From an uncultured Lachnospiraceae bacterium (GTDB lineage Bacteria; Bacillota; Clostridia; Lachnospirales; Lachnospiraceae): 64,000 nt of DNA. The position numbers and the translations under genes are program-made. The stretch lies in the NCBI GenBank assembly GCA_910584685.1, contig CAJUAO010000014.1, positions 21,640-85,639 of the forward strand. Direction: 5' to 3'. Of this stretch, positions 1 through 9,549 are shown piece by piece. The notes under the pieces are model-generated. The model was not told the origin of the DNA. It did no database searches and worked only from the letters and a program-made list of their open reading frames with translations. Position 1 is the first letter of the stretch. Every line of letters begins with the position of its first letter.

Positions 1-574
1 TAAAGGGCTCTGTTATGTTGTATGGCTTTAGTGGATTTTCTTCATTTTTAAGGGAAACAGCCTCCCAGCCGTCATAATTTTTTACAGTATTTACCTTTCC
101 CTCAAGTATGCCTATGGCATCCTCTAAGGCTTTATGCCATGGCTCCATGCCAAACGCCGGAGCGCACGGCCCGTAAACTGCTGCCGTATCGCATATGGTA
201 GTCAGCAAAAAAGTCATATGGGTATTGTCGGAATAACCCATAAACCATTTTGGCTCTAAGGCTTTTAGCTTATCAAAATCAATAAAATCAAGTATTTCAC
301 ACATTAGCTCCCCGCCGCCGCAGGATATAAGAGCCTGATTTTTGTCTGATTTATAATAATCCATAAATTCCCTTGCGCAGTCTCTGGCATTTGTACTTCG
401 CCCTATACCGTCGGTTTTGTGGCAGTTATAGCCTGCATCATCCCTGTACCCCCGCTGCCTGAGCTTATGCCTTGCATTCTCAAAGGCAGATATGTATGGC
501 TCTGTTCCACAGCCAAAGGACGGTGAAACAAAGCCTATTGTATCGTTTTGTTTAATATATTTAGGATATCTCAT
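1..574 (-). CDS. LD-carboxypeptidase (peptidase S66), C-terminus cut by window edge
   Basis: The reading frame starts at an ATG 3 bases after the stop of the D-lactate dehydrogenase gene and runs off the left edge of the window, so only about 191 N-terminal residues are seen. It opens MRYPKYIKQNDTIGFVSPS, carries the glycine-rich stretch SCGGGE, and then GYSDNT, the nucleophile-elbow region of the S66 family (serine of the Ser-Glu-His triad). The glutamate and histidine would lie in the missing part. S66 enzymes (LdcA, MccF) are cytoplasmic and cleave the L,D bond of murein tetrapeptides during wall recycling, or detoxify microcin C-like compounds; which one applies here cannot be told. The very short gap implies co-transcription with the upstream dehydrogenase. 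Confidence 0.85.
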   Translation of the reverse strand, partial: MRYPKYIKQNDTIGFVSPSFGCGTEPYISAFENARHKLRQRGYRDDAGYNCHKTDGIGRSTNARDCAREFMDYYKSDKNQALISCGGGELMCEILDFIDFDKLKALEPKWFMGYSDNTHMTFLLTTICDTAAVYGPCAPAFGMEPWHKALEDAIGILEGKVNTVKNYDGWEAVSLKNEENPLKPYNITEPF

Positions 575-577
575 AAT

Positions 578-1561
578 TTATTTTACCTGATTTACAAGCT
601 CCGTTCCATGCTCTATGGCATATGCATTTTCCATTGTCTCTATCGCTATAGCCTGCATAGCCTCTCTTGTAAAATAACCCTGATGCGAGGTAATAATAAC
701 GTTTGGAAAGGATGCAAGCCTTGCAAGCTGCTCATCCTCCATGATTTCATTGGAGTGGTCCTCGTAGAATAAATCTCCCTCCTCCTCATACACATCAAGA
801 CCTACGCCGCCGATTCTGCCCGGTACCTTAAGCTCCTGAATTAACGCCGAGGTTTTAATTAACGGACCTCTTGAGGTATTAATAATATATACGCCCTTAG
901 GCATAAGGGAAAGGGCATGCTCATCTATAATGTAATGGGTTTCCTGCGTAAGAGGACAATGAAGTGATATCAAATCTGACTTTGAAAATAATGTATCAAG
1001 GTCAACATACTCTACGTCAAGATTCTTATTAGGGTATACGTCATATGCCATAACCCTCATTCCAAAGCCCTTACATATACGTATCATTGCCTGTCCTATA
1101 CGTCCCGTTCCGATTATGCCTGCTGTCTTATTGCATAAATCCCTTCCCATAAGGCCGTTTATATTCATATTAAAGTCTCTTGTTCTGGCATATGCCTTGT
1201 GTATATACCTGTTTACGGTAAGGCAGAGTCCCATTGCAAATTCTGCCACTGCCTCAGGAGAATATCCCGGCACACGCATTACCGGAATACCGTACTCAAA
1301 AGCTGCATTAAGGTCAACATTATTATAGCCTGCACATCTCATTAGTATGCCCTTTATTTCAAGTCTTTTTAATTCTGCAATTACCTTATCGTTAAGTATA
1401 TCGTTTACAAAGGCGCATACAAGCTCGCTTCCTTTTGCCATAAAAACCGTATCCTCGTCCAGCTTTGGCTCTAAGAACTTTACCTCCATACCGTATTGTC
1501 CCGAAAGAGGCTCAAACCAGATTTTATCATATGGCTTCGTTGAAAAAAGTACAATTTTCAT
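578..1561 (-). CDS. ldhA: D-lactate dehydrogenase / D-2-hydroxyacid dehydrogenase
   Basis: A 327-residue NAD-dependent D-2-hydroxyacid dehydrogenase of normal family length. The Rossmann motif GTGRIG is near residue 150, the catalytic arginine is in NTSRGPLI, the glutamate is in the GLDVYEEEGDLF segment, and the histidine is in SHQGYFT. The segment after the glutamate (YEEEGDLFYED) is characteristic of fermentative D-lactate dehydrogenases rather than phosphoglycerate or glycerate dehydrogenases. It would reduce pyruvate to D-lactate in the cytoplasm and regenerate NAD during fermentation. A ribosome binding site (AAAGGGAAGG) precedes the ATG. It is the first gene of a two-gene unit with the LD-carboxypeptidase. 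Substrate choice within the family is inferred. Confidence 0.88.
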   Translation of the reverse strand: MKIVLFSTKPYDKIWFEPLSGQYGMEVKFLEPKLDEDTVFMAKGSELVCAFVNDILNDKVIAELKRLEIKGILMRCAGYNNVDLNAAFEYGIPVMRVPGYSPEAVAEFAMGLCLTVNRYIHKAYARTRDFNMNINGLMGRDLCNKTAGIIGTGRIGQAMIRICKGFGMRVMAYDVYPNKNLDVEYVDLDTLFSKSDLISLHCPLTQETHYIIDEHALSLMPKGVYIINTSRGPLIKTSALIQELKVPGRIGGVGLDVYEEEGDLFYEDHSNEIMEDEQLARLASFPNVIITSHQGYFTREAMQAIAIETMENAYAIEHGTELVNQVK

Positions 1562-1665
1562 TAATTTTACCTTCCCTTTCTAAAATCCCTTGAATAAAAA
1601 CATCCTTTACCTAATAATATAATTATAAATATAATTTATTATAAGTTTAAATTGGTGTAAGGTCA

Positions 1666-2193
1666 ATGGAATTTATCACATTTTTGTCAACCTCTATTAT
1701 ACCCATAATGGTAATTTATATAATTGGATTTGGTCTTCTTATGAAAATAAATATTTTCGACGTTTTCATAAGAGGCGCATGGGACGGTATAAAAACCGTT
1801 GCAAATCTTACCCCTACTCTTATAGGGCTTATTGTGGGCGTAGGCGTGCTTCGCACATCTGGTCTTCTTGATTTTTTATGCGATAAGCTGTCCGGCATAA
1901 CGGCGCATATAGGCTTTCCCGCAGAGCTTATGCCTGTGGCTTTAATAAAGCTGTTTTCCGCATCTGCCGCTAACGGGCTTGTATTTGACATTTTCAAGGA
2001 AAACGGTACGGATTCCTTTTTAGGCATGGCCGCCTCCATTATGATGAGTTGTACGGAAACGGTCTTATATTGCATGAGCGTTTATTTTATGGCTGTAAAA
2101 ATTACAAAAACACGGTGGACTCTTGCGGGAGGTCTTACAGCCAGTCTGGCAGGCATTATTGCAAGCGTTGTTTTAGCCGGTTTTATTACCTAG
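1666..2193 (+). CDS. spmB: spore maturation protein B (nucleoside recognition/Gate fold)
   Basis: A 175-residue, strongly hydrophobic protein with about five membrane segments. It matches SpmB in length and motifs: GAWDGIKTVANLTPTLIGLIV near residue 38, the conserved SASAANGL, and the polar membrane motif SCTETVLY near residue 128. SpmB acts with SpmA in dehydration of the spore core in Bacillus subtilis. The usual upstream partner spmA is not next to it: the neighbouring gene is the divergent D-lactate dehydrogenase. The ribosome binding site is modest (GTGTAAGG, few bases before the ATG). It converges with the large surface protein gene, only 23 bases apart. Confidence 0.85.
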   Translation: MEFITFLSTSIIPIMVIYIIGFGLLMKINIFDVFIRGAWDGIKTVANLTPTLIGLIVGVGVLRTSGLLDFLCDKLSGITAHIGFPAELMPVALIKLFSASAANGLVFDIFKENGTDSFLGMAASIMMSCTETVLYCMSVYFMAVKITKTRWTLAGGLTASLAGIIASVVLAGFIT

Positions 2194-2216
2194 ATGAATA
2201 TCTGCTTTACCTTATC

Positions 2217-5200
2217 TTACTCTGTTTTTTTGTATTTCCTAAAGTATACAAGCAGATAAAGCAGTCCCGTAATCATGGAAAGTGTGGCAAAAAGCTCTAA
2301 AGGTGCTGCTTCACTTGTCAAAGGACTTTTAGTATCTGACTGCGCAGGGTTTTTGTCAGTATTATCTTTGCTGCTGCCACCGTCTCCCTGTACATTATCC
2401 CTATATATTATCGCATATGTTGAAAAACGGTCTGTGCTGATTGTAACGGTGTCCCTGTTCTCATCCTCATCCTCTAAAAGAGTAACCTTTCCATCGTGAA
2501 TACGTGCAATGGCAAATACCTTTTCCTCCGTAATATGCGTCTTCTTTAAGCTGTCAGGTATGGCAATGACCAAACGAATATTTTTCTTTGTCTGTGTTAT
2601 ATGCGTCCTGTCGCCTCCTATTATCTTAAACAAATTAATGTCTAAATATTGTCCTATGCTATATCCGTTTTCAACGGCGCTTTTTACAATGCTCTGCTTT
2701 TCCCAGTCATTTACAGTCTTTCCTGCGTCAGTAACTGTCAGCAGAATTTTAACGTCACTTCCGCATTCCAGCAGCTCTTTTTCCCTGTCTGTAAGACAGA
2801 TTTCTGACAGTTCCTCCTTTTTCATTGAAAATTCCGTACGCGGAGCCGTATCTGACAGTTCCACATCTCTTATGAATTCACCGGAGCCATTATTTTCCGT
2901 ATTATTACCCTCTCCGGGCTTTTCGCTGTCTCCCGGCTTATTATCCTCTTCCCCGGGCTTTCCACCGTTTCCCGGCTCATTATCCTCCCCGGGCTTTCCG
3001 CTGTCTCCCGGCTTATTATCTTCTTCCTTATTTACGGGAATATCCTCCTTATATATCTCACATCCGCATATGGTACAAAAATATGTCCTTATTCCTGGTT
3101 CTGTCTCTGTTGGCGGCTTTGTTACCGTTCCCTCACTAGGAGTATGACCTGTATTGACGCTAACGGTTATCTCGCTTTCATTTCCCAATATGTCTGCCGC
3201 CTTTATTATCTGCGCGCTCTCTGCGCCTCTTATAATATATTTTCCCTCCTCAGGTAATACCTCCTCGCCGTTTACCATAACCGTAAAAGGATTATTATCT
3301 GTAACCGTAATTTCTTTAAGAAGACAATATATTCCCTCATCTGCTGCTCCCATAATCCTTGGGGCCGTTCCGTCAATCACAAGACCATCAGAGGATATAT
3401 ATGCTGTATTTCCTTCATTATCCTGTATTCTTACGTAAACCACGCATGTCAGGTCAGGCTCAATGATAAACCTGTCCCCCTCTGTCCATTCTGTATGCGT
3501 TATTACCTCACCTGCAGACAATACCTTATCTGAAACGTAATAGCTTACCGAGGCTACACCGGACACATCATCACAGGCGTCAACGGTTACCGTCACCGGG
3601 TCCCTATAGAAATGCTCAAAGGCTACCGTATTTAAAAAGCTGCTCCATGAATCTGCACCAATATTTATTGTACCTGTCGGCGCCGTTGTATCCGGAAGCA
3701 AATCCCCATACTCTCCGCCGCAGATTTCACATTCCCCGCGTTTCGTATGCGTTGGCGCGCCTCCAAGGCAGTCTCCCGTTTCCGTATGTAAATTATCGTT
3801 TGCGCATATACGGGTATGAGTTCCGTCTCCGTTTGAAATCCAGTCACTCCACTTATGTCCTATCATATCAATTTTTTCTGTTTTTGTGTCTTTACACTTT
3901 TTACATATAAAGGTCTTAGTTCCCTCCTCCGTACATCCGGGAGCGATAACCGAAACATTTTCCAAATCCCATTCATGGTCGCAGGATGACCATCTGGCAT
4001 GGAGAGTATGAACGCCTGAAGTTGTAACTTTTGTTGTTTCGGTAATTTCCGTATCATCTAAGCCATCCATATACCAGCCTGCAAAATTACAGCCTGTCTT
4101 TTCCGGCTTAGGAAGCGTTCCGTACGTTTCATCAAAGATTACATTTTTTTCTTTAATTTCACTTCCGGCTGTTGCCCCGTTATAATCAAAGGATATTGTA
4201 TATTCCTTTGCGCTAAAGGACGGATACAGCGTCGTATCCCCGGCTATCCTGTCGTTTGAAAAATCCCATATATTTTCACTGCTTAAGGATGTTTTCCAGC
4301 CGTCAAATTCATACCCCTCCTTAACAGGTGAGGAAGGAGGCTGCAACGCCCCGCCATTTGGTGCAAGCTGTGATTTTGTTCCGTTTTCCATATAAAAATC
4401 TGCCCTATATACTGTTATACCGCAGCTTTCCCCTTTTCCTGCCCCGCTTACTGCCTGCAGTGTATATAACCCCTTTTTTGTAATGGTATATTCTGTACTT
4501 TTAATCTGTGAAACCTTACCGTCTGTCTCCCCGGCATTAAGCTCTTTTACAGAATTGCCGTTTATTTTCGCCGTTCCGCCTGATGCTCCGTATACCGCCT
4601 GCAATGTGAGCTTTAAGCCGTCATCCGCCCACGCTCCTGTGGTTCCCCCTATAATATTTAACTGAGGATTTGTTTTATCAATTTTAACCGGACCGGCAAA
4701 GCCCTCCGTCATATTGCCCTTTCTTCCCAGGCTTTCATCTCCCGCATTATCATACCATCTGTAATATATATAATGTATTCCCCCCATGTCAATATCAATA
4801 TTTTTCCCGCTTCCCGAAAAATCCGTAAGACTCTCCTCGTCAGGAATTTCAGAGGTGCTTTCCACTATCTTCCAGCCTCCCTTTCCTGCTCCGCTCTGAC
4901 TGTCTGTTGGGGTTATGGTAATCCTCTGCGTATCTGCGCAGAAACCATTCTTTACTCCGCCGACCGAAACCTTCGGCGGTTCTAAATCAAGCTTATCAAC
5001 AGTCAGCGACGCTTCCTTATCCCCTCCGTATACATTGTCATGAACAGTAACCGTGTACGTTCCGTTTGAGGTTACCAGAAAATTTCCGCTTGTTGCCGTT
5101 ACTGTTCTTCCGTTCGGCAGTGTGACAGGATATGCCCTGCCGTTGTTACCGGTAAGCTCCCACTCCAAAGTAGCCGCATCGTTAGTCCATTCCAGCGGGG

Positions 5201-8200
5201 CGCCCTTTAAGGTAATCTCCGGCACATTTTGGGTTATTCTGCCGCTTGAAATCACTTTATATGCCAAAGAGCTTGCGACGGATATATTCCCCACATTATC
5301 AGTTACCTTTAAGTGAAGATATTTTGTTGTCTCTGTATTTTCTGTTGCCGTATATGATATCCGGGAGGCTGTCTTTTCAAGAGTACTCCAGCTTGACGGC
5401 TGCTGTGCAGAGCCTGTCCATGCATACTGTACCGTCTTTACGCCTGAATCACCATCGGAAAATGCTATCGGCAGGCTTATCCTTGTATAAACTCCCGCTT
5501 TTTCACTCTCTTCCGTACCCTCCTCCAACAGCCCGCCGATGCTGGAAACAGGATTTATGCGGTCAATTTTTTCTATCCGTATGCTTTTTGTAATTGTCCT
5601 GTCTCCTGCTGTCATCAAAAAAGTATAATATCCGTTTTCCGTTACGGTAACGCTGCCTGCGCTGCTGTTTAAATTAACCCAGTCCTTTCCTGTAAGACGG
5701 TATTTTAAGGAGTCTCCTCCCGATGCGCTTATGGTGATTTTTCTGGAAACTGCCCACGCCCCGTTATCGGCGGATACCTCAAGGGAAGGCGGAGTAACGA
5801 CGCTTCCCTGCGCCGGCTGCGCCTTTGTTCCAAAATCTACCGGCAATGATTTGTATGTGGTCGCTCCTGTGGTATCATATGTTCCTATTACATGGAGATA
5901 CCATTTTCCGTTATCCCTTCCGCTGCCTGCCTCCTTACGAATTGCAGCAGACAGACCGGCTGCAGCTTTTGCTTTATTCAACTCGTCCGTTGTCAGCGTA
6001 ACCCATCCGGCTGCCGGCATAGCGGAGGAATCCGACCAGACATACTTCATGCTTGTTGTCTTTGACTTATCGCCGTTTACCGTAATATTTACCGTTCCCG
6101 TTCCACCGGAAATACCTTTAGATGCAAGTGTAAACTCCGGCGACGCCGTGTCTACGGCTGCGGTAACGCTTCCGCTTCCTCCTGAAGCCGTTCCGTTTAT
6201 ATTGCACATATCTTTTATGTTTCCTGCGTTATTAATTGCCCTTATCTGCAAACTGCTTCCTGCTCCGTTTGTCACGCTGCCCCTAAAATATAATACGTTT
6301 GTATCTGCTCCGCCGCTGTAGCTTGCAATACCCCAAGTGGTATTTAATGTTACTTTTTCTATGCCTGAGCTGTTTATTCTATCCACAATTTCATCAAAAA
6401 CCAACGAAACCGTAAAGGTATCTCCTGTCTTGTATATTCCTCCTGCCATAGGCGCTACGCCTAAAAGTGACGGTTCCTTATTGTCTAATGGCTTTGTGTA
6501 TTTTCTGGTATTTTCATATCTCCAGTCATCGCTGCCTGAACCACTGGCATCAAAGCCTATCTTCATGGACTGTACGGAAATAGGCACCTGCAGATAATCC
6601 TCTCCGCTTATAAACGGCATTTGGTCTGACGTTGTAGTTGGAGAAGAAAAACGTACATCCTCCGCGGTAGTTCCGCTGCATGGAAAATGCGCGTTATATC
6701 TTTTATTACCGCCTTTATCTCCCGGCTTTATCTCAAACTTCCATTCGGCTGTGTAGCCTTCTGAAGCTGTAAATCTAATATGCTGGTTTCCATCATCCTC
6801 CTCCCATATATCCGACAACAGATACAGCGCCTGCGCATAGGATGTATTTTTTATATACGCATTTAATAAACTGCTTCCATAAGCAGGGCTCATTGAAAAT
6901 GTTATAGTCGGGCTGTTAAAATAGCTGCTATCTGTTACTCTTCCCCACCAGTCCGGGTTTGTTTCTTCCTTATATCCTGAATATATATTTCTGTCAACAG
7001 TATAGCTTGTGTTTTTGTTCATCGTCCTGACTGCCTTAACTGTTCCCAGATTTCCTCCCCCTGTTATACGGTATAACTCTATCTCATAGGTTCTGTCTCC
7101 GTTAGAGTAAGCCGTTGCAGTTTTATTATTATACGCCGCTTCCACACCCGCCTCATTGACTGTAATCGTCTTGCTCGATTCACCGTCATTAAATACAAGC
7201 GTTTCCGCCTTATGAGTAAAATGTGTTCCGCCGACGGCAGAACCGTTGACTGTTCGATAATAAACGGTCTGCTTTCCTGCCGTACCGTTGGCTCTTGTCA
7301 CAGTAAAGGTATTATTTCCATTATTTTTTATAGAAAAAGTACCATAGGCAGGCAAATCAAGCCCGAAGCTTATCTCATTTCCATAATATGTAACTCCGTC
7401 CGCTATGGCATATGGTCTTGCATAATAGGTTACCCCCTTTGACAAGCCTGTCCCGTTTACCCATACCTTTCCGTTTGGCGCGGTAACAGGCGATGATGTA
7501 TGCGCCTGTCCGTTATGAAGCACAGTTGTCGGATTGTTCATAATTCCCCATACAAAGCCTGTTTCAGTAATAATATCAGAGCCGGGTTCATAAAGCGTCG
7601 CCTTTAGCTGACCTGAGCCTTCATCAAAGCTAATATCCCTAAATTCAACAGGCATAGCCGTAACATCCACAAAAACCTCTTTTACGGTCTTATTTCCTGC
7701 CTTATCCGTTACAGTAACCGTCACGGGAATGCTTCCCGCCTTTACTGCAATATTGCTGCCTGACACAGTCACCCTGCATTCACTTACAGGCTCATTATCC
7801 GTAATGGTAAGAGCCTCCTTTACCTTCTCCTTTATCTCTTCATCTGACGTCCGTGTTGCTACCTGAACAGGAATATATGTAAATTCAGGCGGCTTAGTAT
7901 CCTTCCATTGCGCATAAAGATGAAGAACCTTTGACAGAGGAGACAGCTTTTTCCCCGGCTGATATACTACATTATCCTCAGATTTCCAGCCTGTAAATGC
8001 ATATCCCGTCCTTCTTGGAGATGCGGAGCTTATACTGCTTTCTTCTCCTTTCCATACTCCCTGTATTTCCGGAAGTCCCGTTACGTTTTTTTCGTTTGCT
8101 TCATAGCATATTGCAAGCGGCGCCGTAAAATTTGCCGTGATTTTGTTCCTGTCATTATCCTCTACCGTAATTATCACCGTATCTCCGTCAGCATCCGGTA

Positions 8201-8936
8201 TGGTGACAGAATAATTTGACGGCTCAAGAATAACTGTGCTTCCGTTATTTCCATATGAAAGCCTTACCGTATAATCGGACGAAACCTCCGACCCCCGCTT
8301 ATCAATAAATTTTAGTGAAGCTGATACATTCTTATAGCTAAGCTCTGTCTTCTCATAGCTATAAGCGTAAAGAGGCCCGCAGTTTCTTGCTGCTCCTCCA
8401 AAACAGAAATATCGATATTCAGCGGGTGTTCCGCTGCCGGGCACCTTATAAAGCCCACCCTCCGGGCAGTAATCAAAGCCCATTCCTCTTGTTACCACAG
8501 ATACATAAACCTCTGCCAATGCGCTGTCTCCGTATTTGTTTCTTATATATCTTAAGGAATTATTTTCCTTCCCTGTAGCTGTCAGTACTGCGCCGGAGCC
8601 AAGCTGGGTAACTGCCTGTTCATATGTATACACTCCGTCAAGGAGCGCATATGTAGTTCCTGTCTGAAATTTGGTGATTTCCTTAAAATGATAATACATA
8701 AAGCCGCTTCCGCTTCCTGAAACTCTTCTAAGTTCGACAGAGCCGGCATTTAAATTATTTGCGGCTGCCACAGGCGCTCCGTATGTCTTTCCCGAAGTTC
8801 CGTTAAATATCATCCCTGCTGACAATACGCCGCAAAGCAGCACTGCAGTCACTTTTTTCAGCAGCTTTCCTCTTCTTGATATATAAGTCCTTATCCCAAA
8901 TGTTCTTCTATCGTTATTTTGTATACTTTTTTTCAT
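2217..8936 (-). CDS. giant secreted multidomain surface protein
   Basis: A 2239-residue exported protein. The N-terminus has a long basic region and a hydrophobic core (about residues 28-45), a typical extended Gram-positive signal peptide. Next come InlB/Listeria-Bacteroides-type repeats ending in YAQWK, LYPSFS and HARWS (about residues 275-340 and two around 1530-1680), a Calx-beta-like segment (about 525-600, with GTFSIKNNGN), and many Ig-like or bacterial-neurexin-like modules containing DNAGD, DKAGNK and DNVGN. After these are Cys-pair segments with CxxC (CKKCKD, CEICGG, CTICGC), a Pro-Gly-Glu linker with GKPGEDN-type repeats (about 1970-2015), and a C-terminal module shared with the gene at 9704-12505. 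It ends in one hydrophobic helix and RKYKKTE, but no LPxTG motif is visible, so it is probably a membrane-anchored surface protein. CGGAGG precedes the ATG. The ligand or function is unknown. Confidence 0.85.
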   Translation of the reverse strand: MKKSIQNNDRRTFGIRTYISRRGKLLKKVTAVLLCGVLSAGMIFNGTSGKTYGAPVAAANNLNAGSVELRRVSGSGSGFMYYHFKEITKFQTGTTYALLDGVYTYEQAVTQLGSGAVLTATGKENNSLRYIRNKYGDSALAEVYVSVVTRGMGFDYCPEGGLYKVPGSGTPAEYRYFCFGGAARNCGPLYAYSYEKTELSYKNVSASLKFIDKRGSEVSSDYTVRLSYGNNGSTVILEPSNYSVTIPDADGDTVIITVEDNDRNKITANFTAPLAICYEANEKNVTGLPEIQGVWKGEESSISSASPRRTGYAFTGWKSEDNVVYQPGKKLSPLSKVLHLYAQWKDTKPPEFTYIPVQVATRTSDEEIKEKVKEALTITDNEPVSECRVTVSGSNIAVKAGSIPVTVTVTDKAGNKTVKEVFVDVTAMPVEFRDISFDEGSGQLKATLYEPGSDIITETGFVWGIMNNPTTVLHNGQAHTSSPVTAPNGKVWVNGTGLSKGVTYYARPYAIADGVTYYGNEISFGLDLPAYGTFSIKNNGNNTFTVTRANGTAGKQTVYYRTVNGSAVGGTHFTHKAETLVFNDGESSKTITVNEAGVEAAYNNKTATAYSNGDRTYEIELYRITGGGNLGTVKAVRTMNKNTSYTVDRNIYSGYKEETNPDWWGRVTDSSYFNSPTITFSMSPAYGSSLLNAYIKNTSYAQALYLLSDIWEEDDGNQHIRFTASEGYTAEWKFEIKPGDKGGNKRYNAHFPCSGTTAEDVRFSSPTTTSDQMPFISGEDYLQVPISVQSMKIGFDASGSGSDDWRYENTRKYTKPLDNKEPSLLGVAPMAGGIYKTGDTFTVSLVFDEIVDRINSSGIEKVTLNTTWGIASYSGGADTNVLYFRGSVTNGAGSSLQIRAINNAGNIKDMCNINGTASGGSGSVTAAVDTASPEFTLASKGISGGTGTVNITVNGDKSKTTSMKYVWSDSSAMPAAGWVTLTTDELNKAKAAAGLSAAIRKEAGSGRDNGKWYLHVIGTYDTTGATTYKSLPVDFGTKAQPAQGSVVTPPSLEVSADNGAWAVSRKITISASGGDSLKYRLTGKDWVNLNSSAGSVTVTENGYYTFLMTAGDRTITKSIRIEKIDRINPVSSIGGLLEEGTEESEKAGVYTRISLPIAFSDGDSGVKTVQYAWTGSAQQPSSWSTLEKTASRISYTATENTETTKYLHLKVTDNVGNISVASSLAYKVISSGRITQNVPEITLKGAPLEWTNDAATLEWELTGNNGRAYPVTLPNGRTVTATSGNFLVTSNGTYTVTVHDNVYGGDKEASLTVDKLDLEPPKVSVGGVKNGFCADTQRITITPTDSQSGAGKGGWKIVESTSEIPDEESLTDFSGSGKNIDIDMGGIHYIYYRWYDNAGDESLGRKGNMTEGFAGPVKIDKTNPQLNIIGGTTGAWADDGLKLTLQAVYGASGGTAKINGNSVKELNAGETDGKVSQIKSTEYTITKKGLYTLQAVSGAGKGESCGITVYRADFYMENGTKSQLAPNGGALQPPSSPVKEGYEFDGWKTSLSSENIWDFSNDRIAGDTTLYPSFSAKEYTISFDYNGATAGSEIKEKNVIFDETYGTLPKPEKTGCNFAGWYMDGLDDTEITETTKVTTSGVHTLHARWSSCDHEWDLENVSVIAPGCTEEGTKTFICKKCKDTKTEKIDMIGHKWSDWISNGDGTHTRICANDNLHTETGDCLGGAPTHTKRGECEICGGEYGDLLPDTTAPTGTINIGADSWSSFLNTVAFEHFYRDPVTVTVDACDDVSGVASVSYYVSDKVLSAGEVITHTEWTEGDRFIIEPDLTCVVYVRIQDNEGNTAYISSDGLVIDGTAPRIMGAADEGIYCLLKEITVTDNNPFTVMVNGEEVLPEEGKYIIRGAESAQIIKAADILGNESEITVSVNTGHTPSEGTVTKPPTETEPGIRTYFCTICGCEIYKEDIPVNKEEDNKPGDSGKPGEDNEPGNGGKPGEEDNKPGDSEKPGEGNNTENNGSGEFIRDVELSDTAPRTEFSMKKEELSEICLTDREKELLECGSDVKILLTVTDAGKTVNDWEKQSIVKSAVENGYSIGQYLDINLFKIIGGDRTHITQTKKNIRLVIAIPDSLKKTHITEEKVFAIARIHDGKVTLLEDEDENRDTVTISTDRFSTYAIIYRDNVQGDGGSSKDNTDKNPAQSDTKSPLTSEAAPLELFATLSMITGLLYLLVYFRKYKKTE

Positions 8937-8980
8937 TCTTTCCGTCCTCCGTAATAAACAGCTTTTCGTAACTTGATTTT

Positions 8981-9060
8981 TAATTTATTATATCACTTAC
9001 GCTTTTCAGACTGTTCGCTGATTTTGTTTCAAATAAGGTTATTTTTGCGTTTTCATCCAT
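8981..9060 (-). promoter_or_regulatory. promoter region of the giant surface protein, homologous to that at 9550-9629
   Basis: Read on the minus strand, a TATAAT box lies at 8992-8987, about 50 bases before the start codon, with no good -35 hexamer. A block containing GCAAAAATAACCTT followed by ATTTGAAACAAAAT lies at 9048-9020. The same block, the same TGATATAATAAATTA segment and the same distance between them occur upstream of the second surface protein. A poor -35 with a conserved upstream block suggests an activator-dependent promoter; that is an inference. Confidence 0.6.
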
Positions 9061-9090
9061 GTGTCCGGAAATCAAAACAAAATTTTTCCT

Positions 9091-9119
9091 ATTGCAAAAA
9101 AACACTATTTGTATTATTA
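9091..9119 (+). promoter_or_regulatory. probable ferredoxin promoter
   Basis: TTGCAA at 9091-9096 and TATTAT at 9114-9119 are separated by 17 bases, a plausible sigma-A promoter for the ferredoxin gene. The Fur-like operator begins about 23 bases downstream of the -10 box, inside the predicted 5' untranslated region. This is a consensus match only; other AT-rich hexamers nearby could serve. Confidence 0.4.
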
Positions 9120-9141
9120 TAATTATACTGATTTATGCAAA

Positions 9142-9156
9142 TGAAAATAATTATCA
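9142..9156 (+). promoter_or_regulatory. Fur-type operator upstream of ferredoxin
   Basis: TGAAAATAATTATCA matches the 7-1-7 inverted-repeat Fur box TGATAATNATTATCA of Firmicutes at all defined positions but one. It lies between the presumed -10 box and the ferredoxin start codon, a position where a bound repressor would block transcription. PerR boxes are similar (TTATAATNATTATAA), but the TGA...TCA ends favour Fur. Iron-dependent control of the ferredoxin is inferred. Confidence 0.6.
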
Positions 9157-9231
9157 TTTACTTATATGTAAATCAGAAAACATAAAAACTTTTTTATTTG
9201 AAGCCAAGGGGTTTCGGAATGGAGGAATTAT

Positions 9232-9402
9232 ATGGCATACCAGATTTCAGACGAATGTATTATGTGCGGAGCATGCGCAGAGGCTTGTCCTGTGTCAGCT
9301 ATATCAGAGGGAGACGGAAAGTATGTAATTGATGCTGATACATGTATAGACTGCGGTTCATGCGAGGCTACATGTCCTGTAGGCGCGCCTGCCGCACAGT
9401 AG
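9232..9402 (+). CDS. 2[4Fe-4S] ferredoxin
   Basis: A 56-residue protein beginning MAYQISDECIMCGACAEACP. It has two classical clusters of the form CxxCxxCxxxCP: the first in CIMCGACAEACP, the second in CIDCGSCEATCP. This is the complete clostridial 8-iron ferredoxin. It carries low-potential electrons in the cytoplasm between pyruvate:ferredoxin oxidoreductase, hydrogenases and similar partners. GGAGG lies 7 bases before the ATG. It is monocistronic: its own Fur-type operator precedes it and a strong terminator follows. Confidence 0.96.
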   Translation: MAYQISDECIMCGACAEACPVSAISEGDGKYVIDADTCIDCGSCEATCPVGAPAAQ

Positions 9403-9440
9403 GTTCACGGGATTGAACATATTAACATAAACAAATACTT

Positions 9441-9490
9441 AAAGCCGGCAGAAGCGATGATTTAACATCCTTTCTGCCGGCTTATTTTTT
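9441..9490 (+). terminator. rho-independent terminator of the ferredoxin gene
   Basis: AAGCCGGCAGAA pairs with TTTCTGCCGGCTT across a loop of about 20 bases and is followed by ATTTTTTG. It starts about 40 bases after the ferredoxin stop codon. Confidence 0.85.
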
Positions 9491-9549
9491 GTCATTTTAA
9501 TAATACCCACTTTATTACGCATACATTTTTATTTTATAATTCCGATTAC

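Noticed and set aside
2880..3030. Pro-Gly-Glu repeats as a possible CRISPR or DNA repeat array
   Set aside because: The repeats are in frame in the coding sequence and form a protein linker; there are no spacers.
5731..6321. Open frame of 196 codons on the plus strand inside the giant surface protein gene
   Set aside because: It is an antisense shadow of a long coding region and has no ribosome binding site or recognisable domain.
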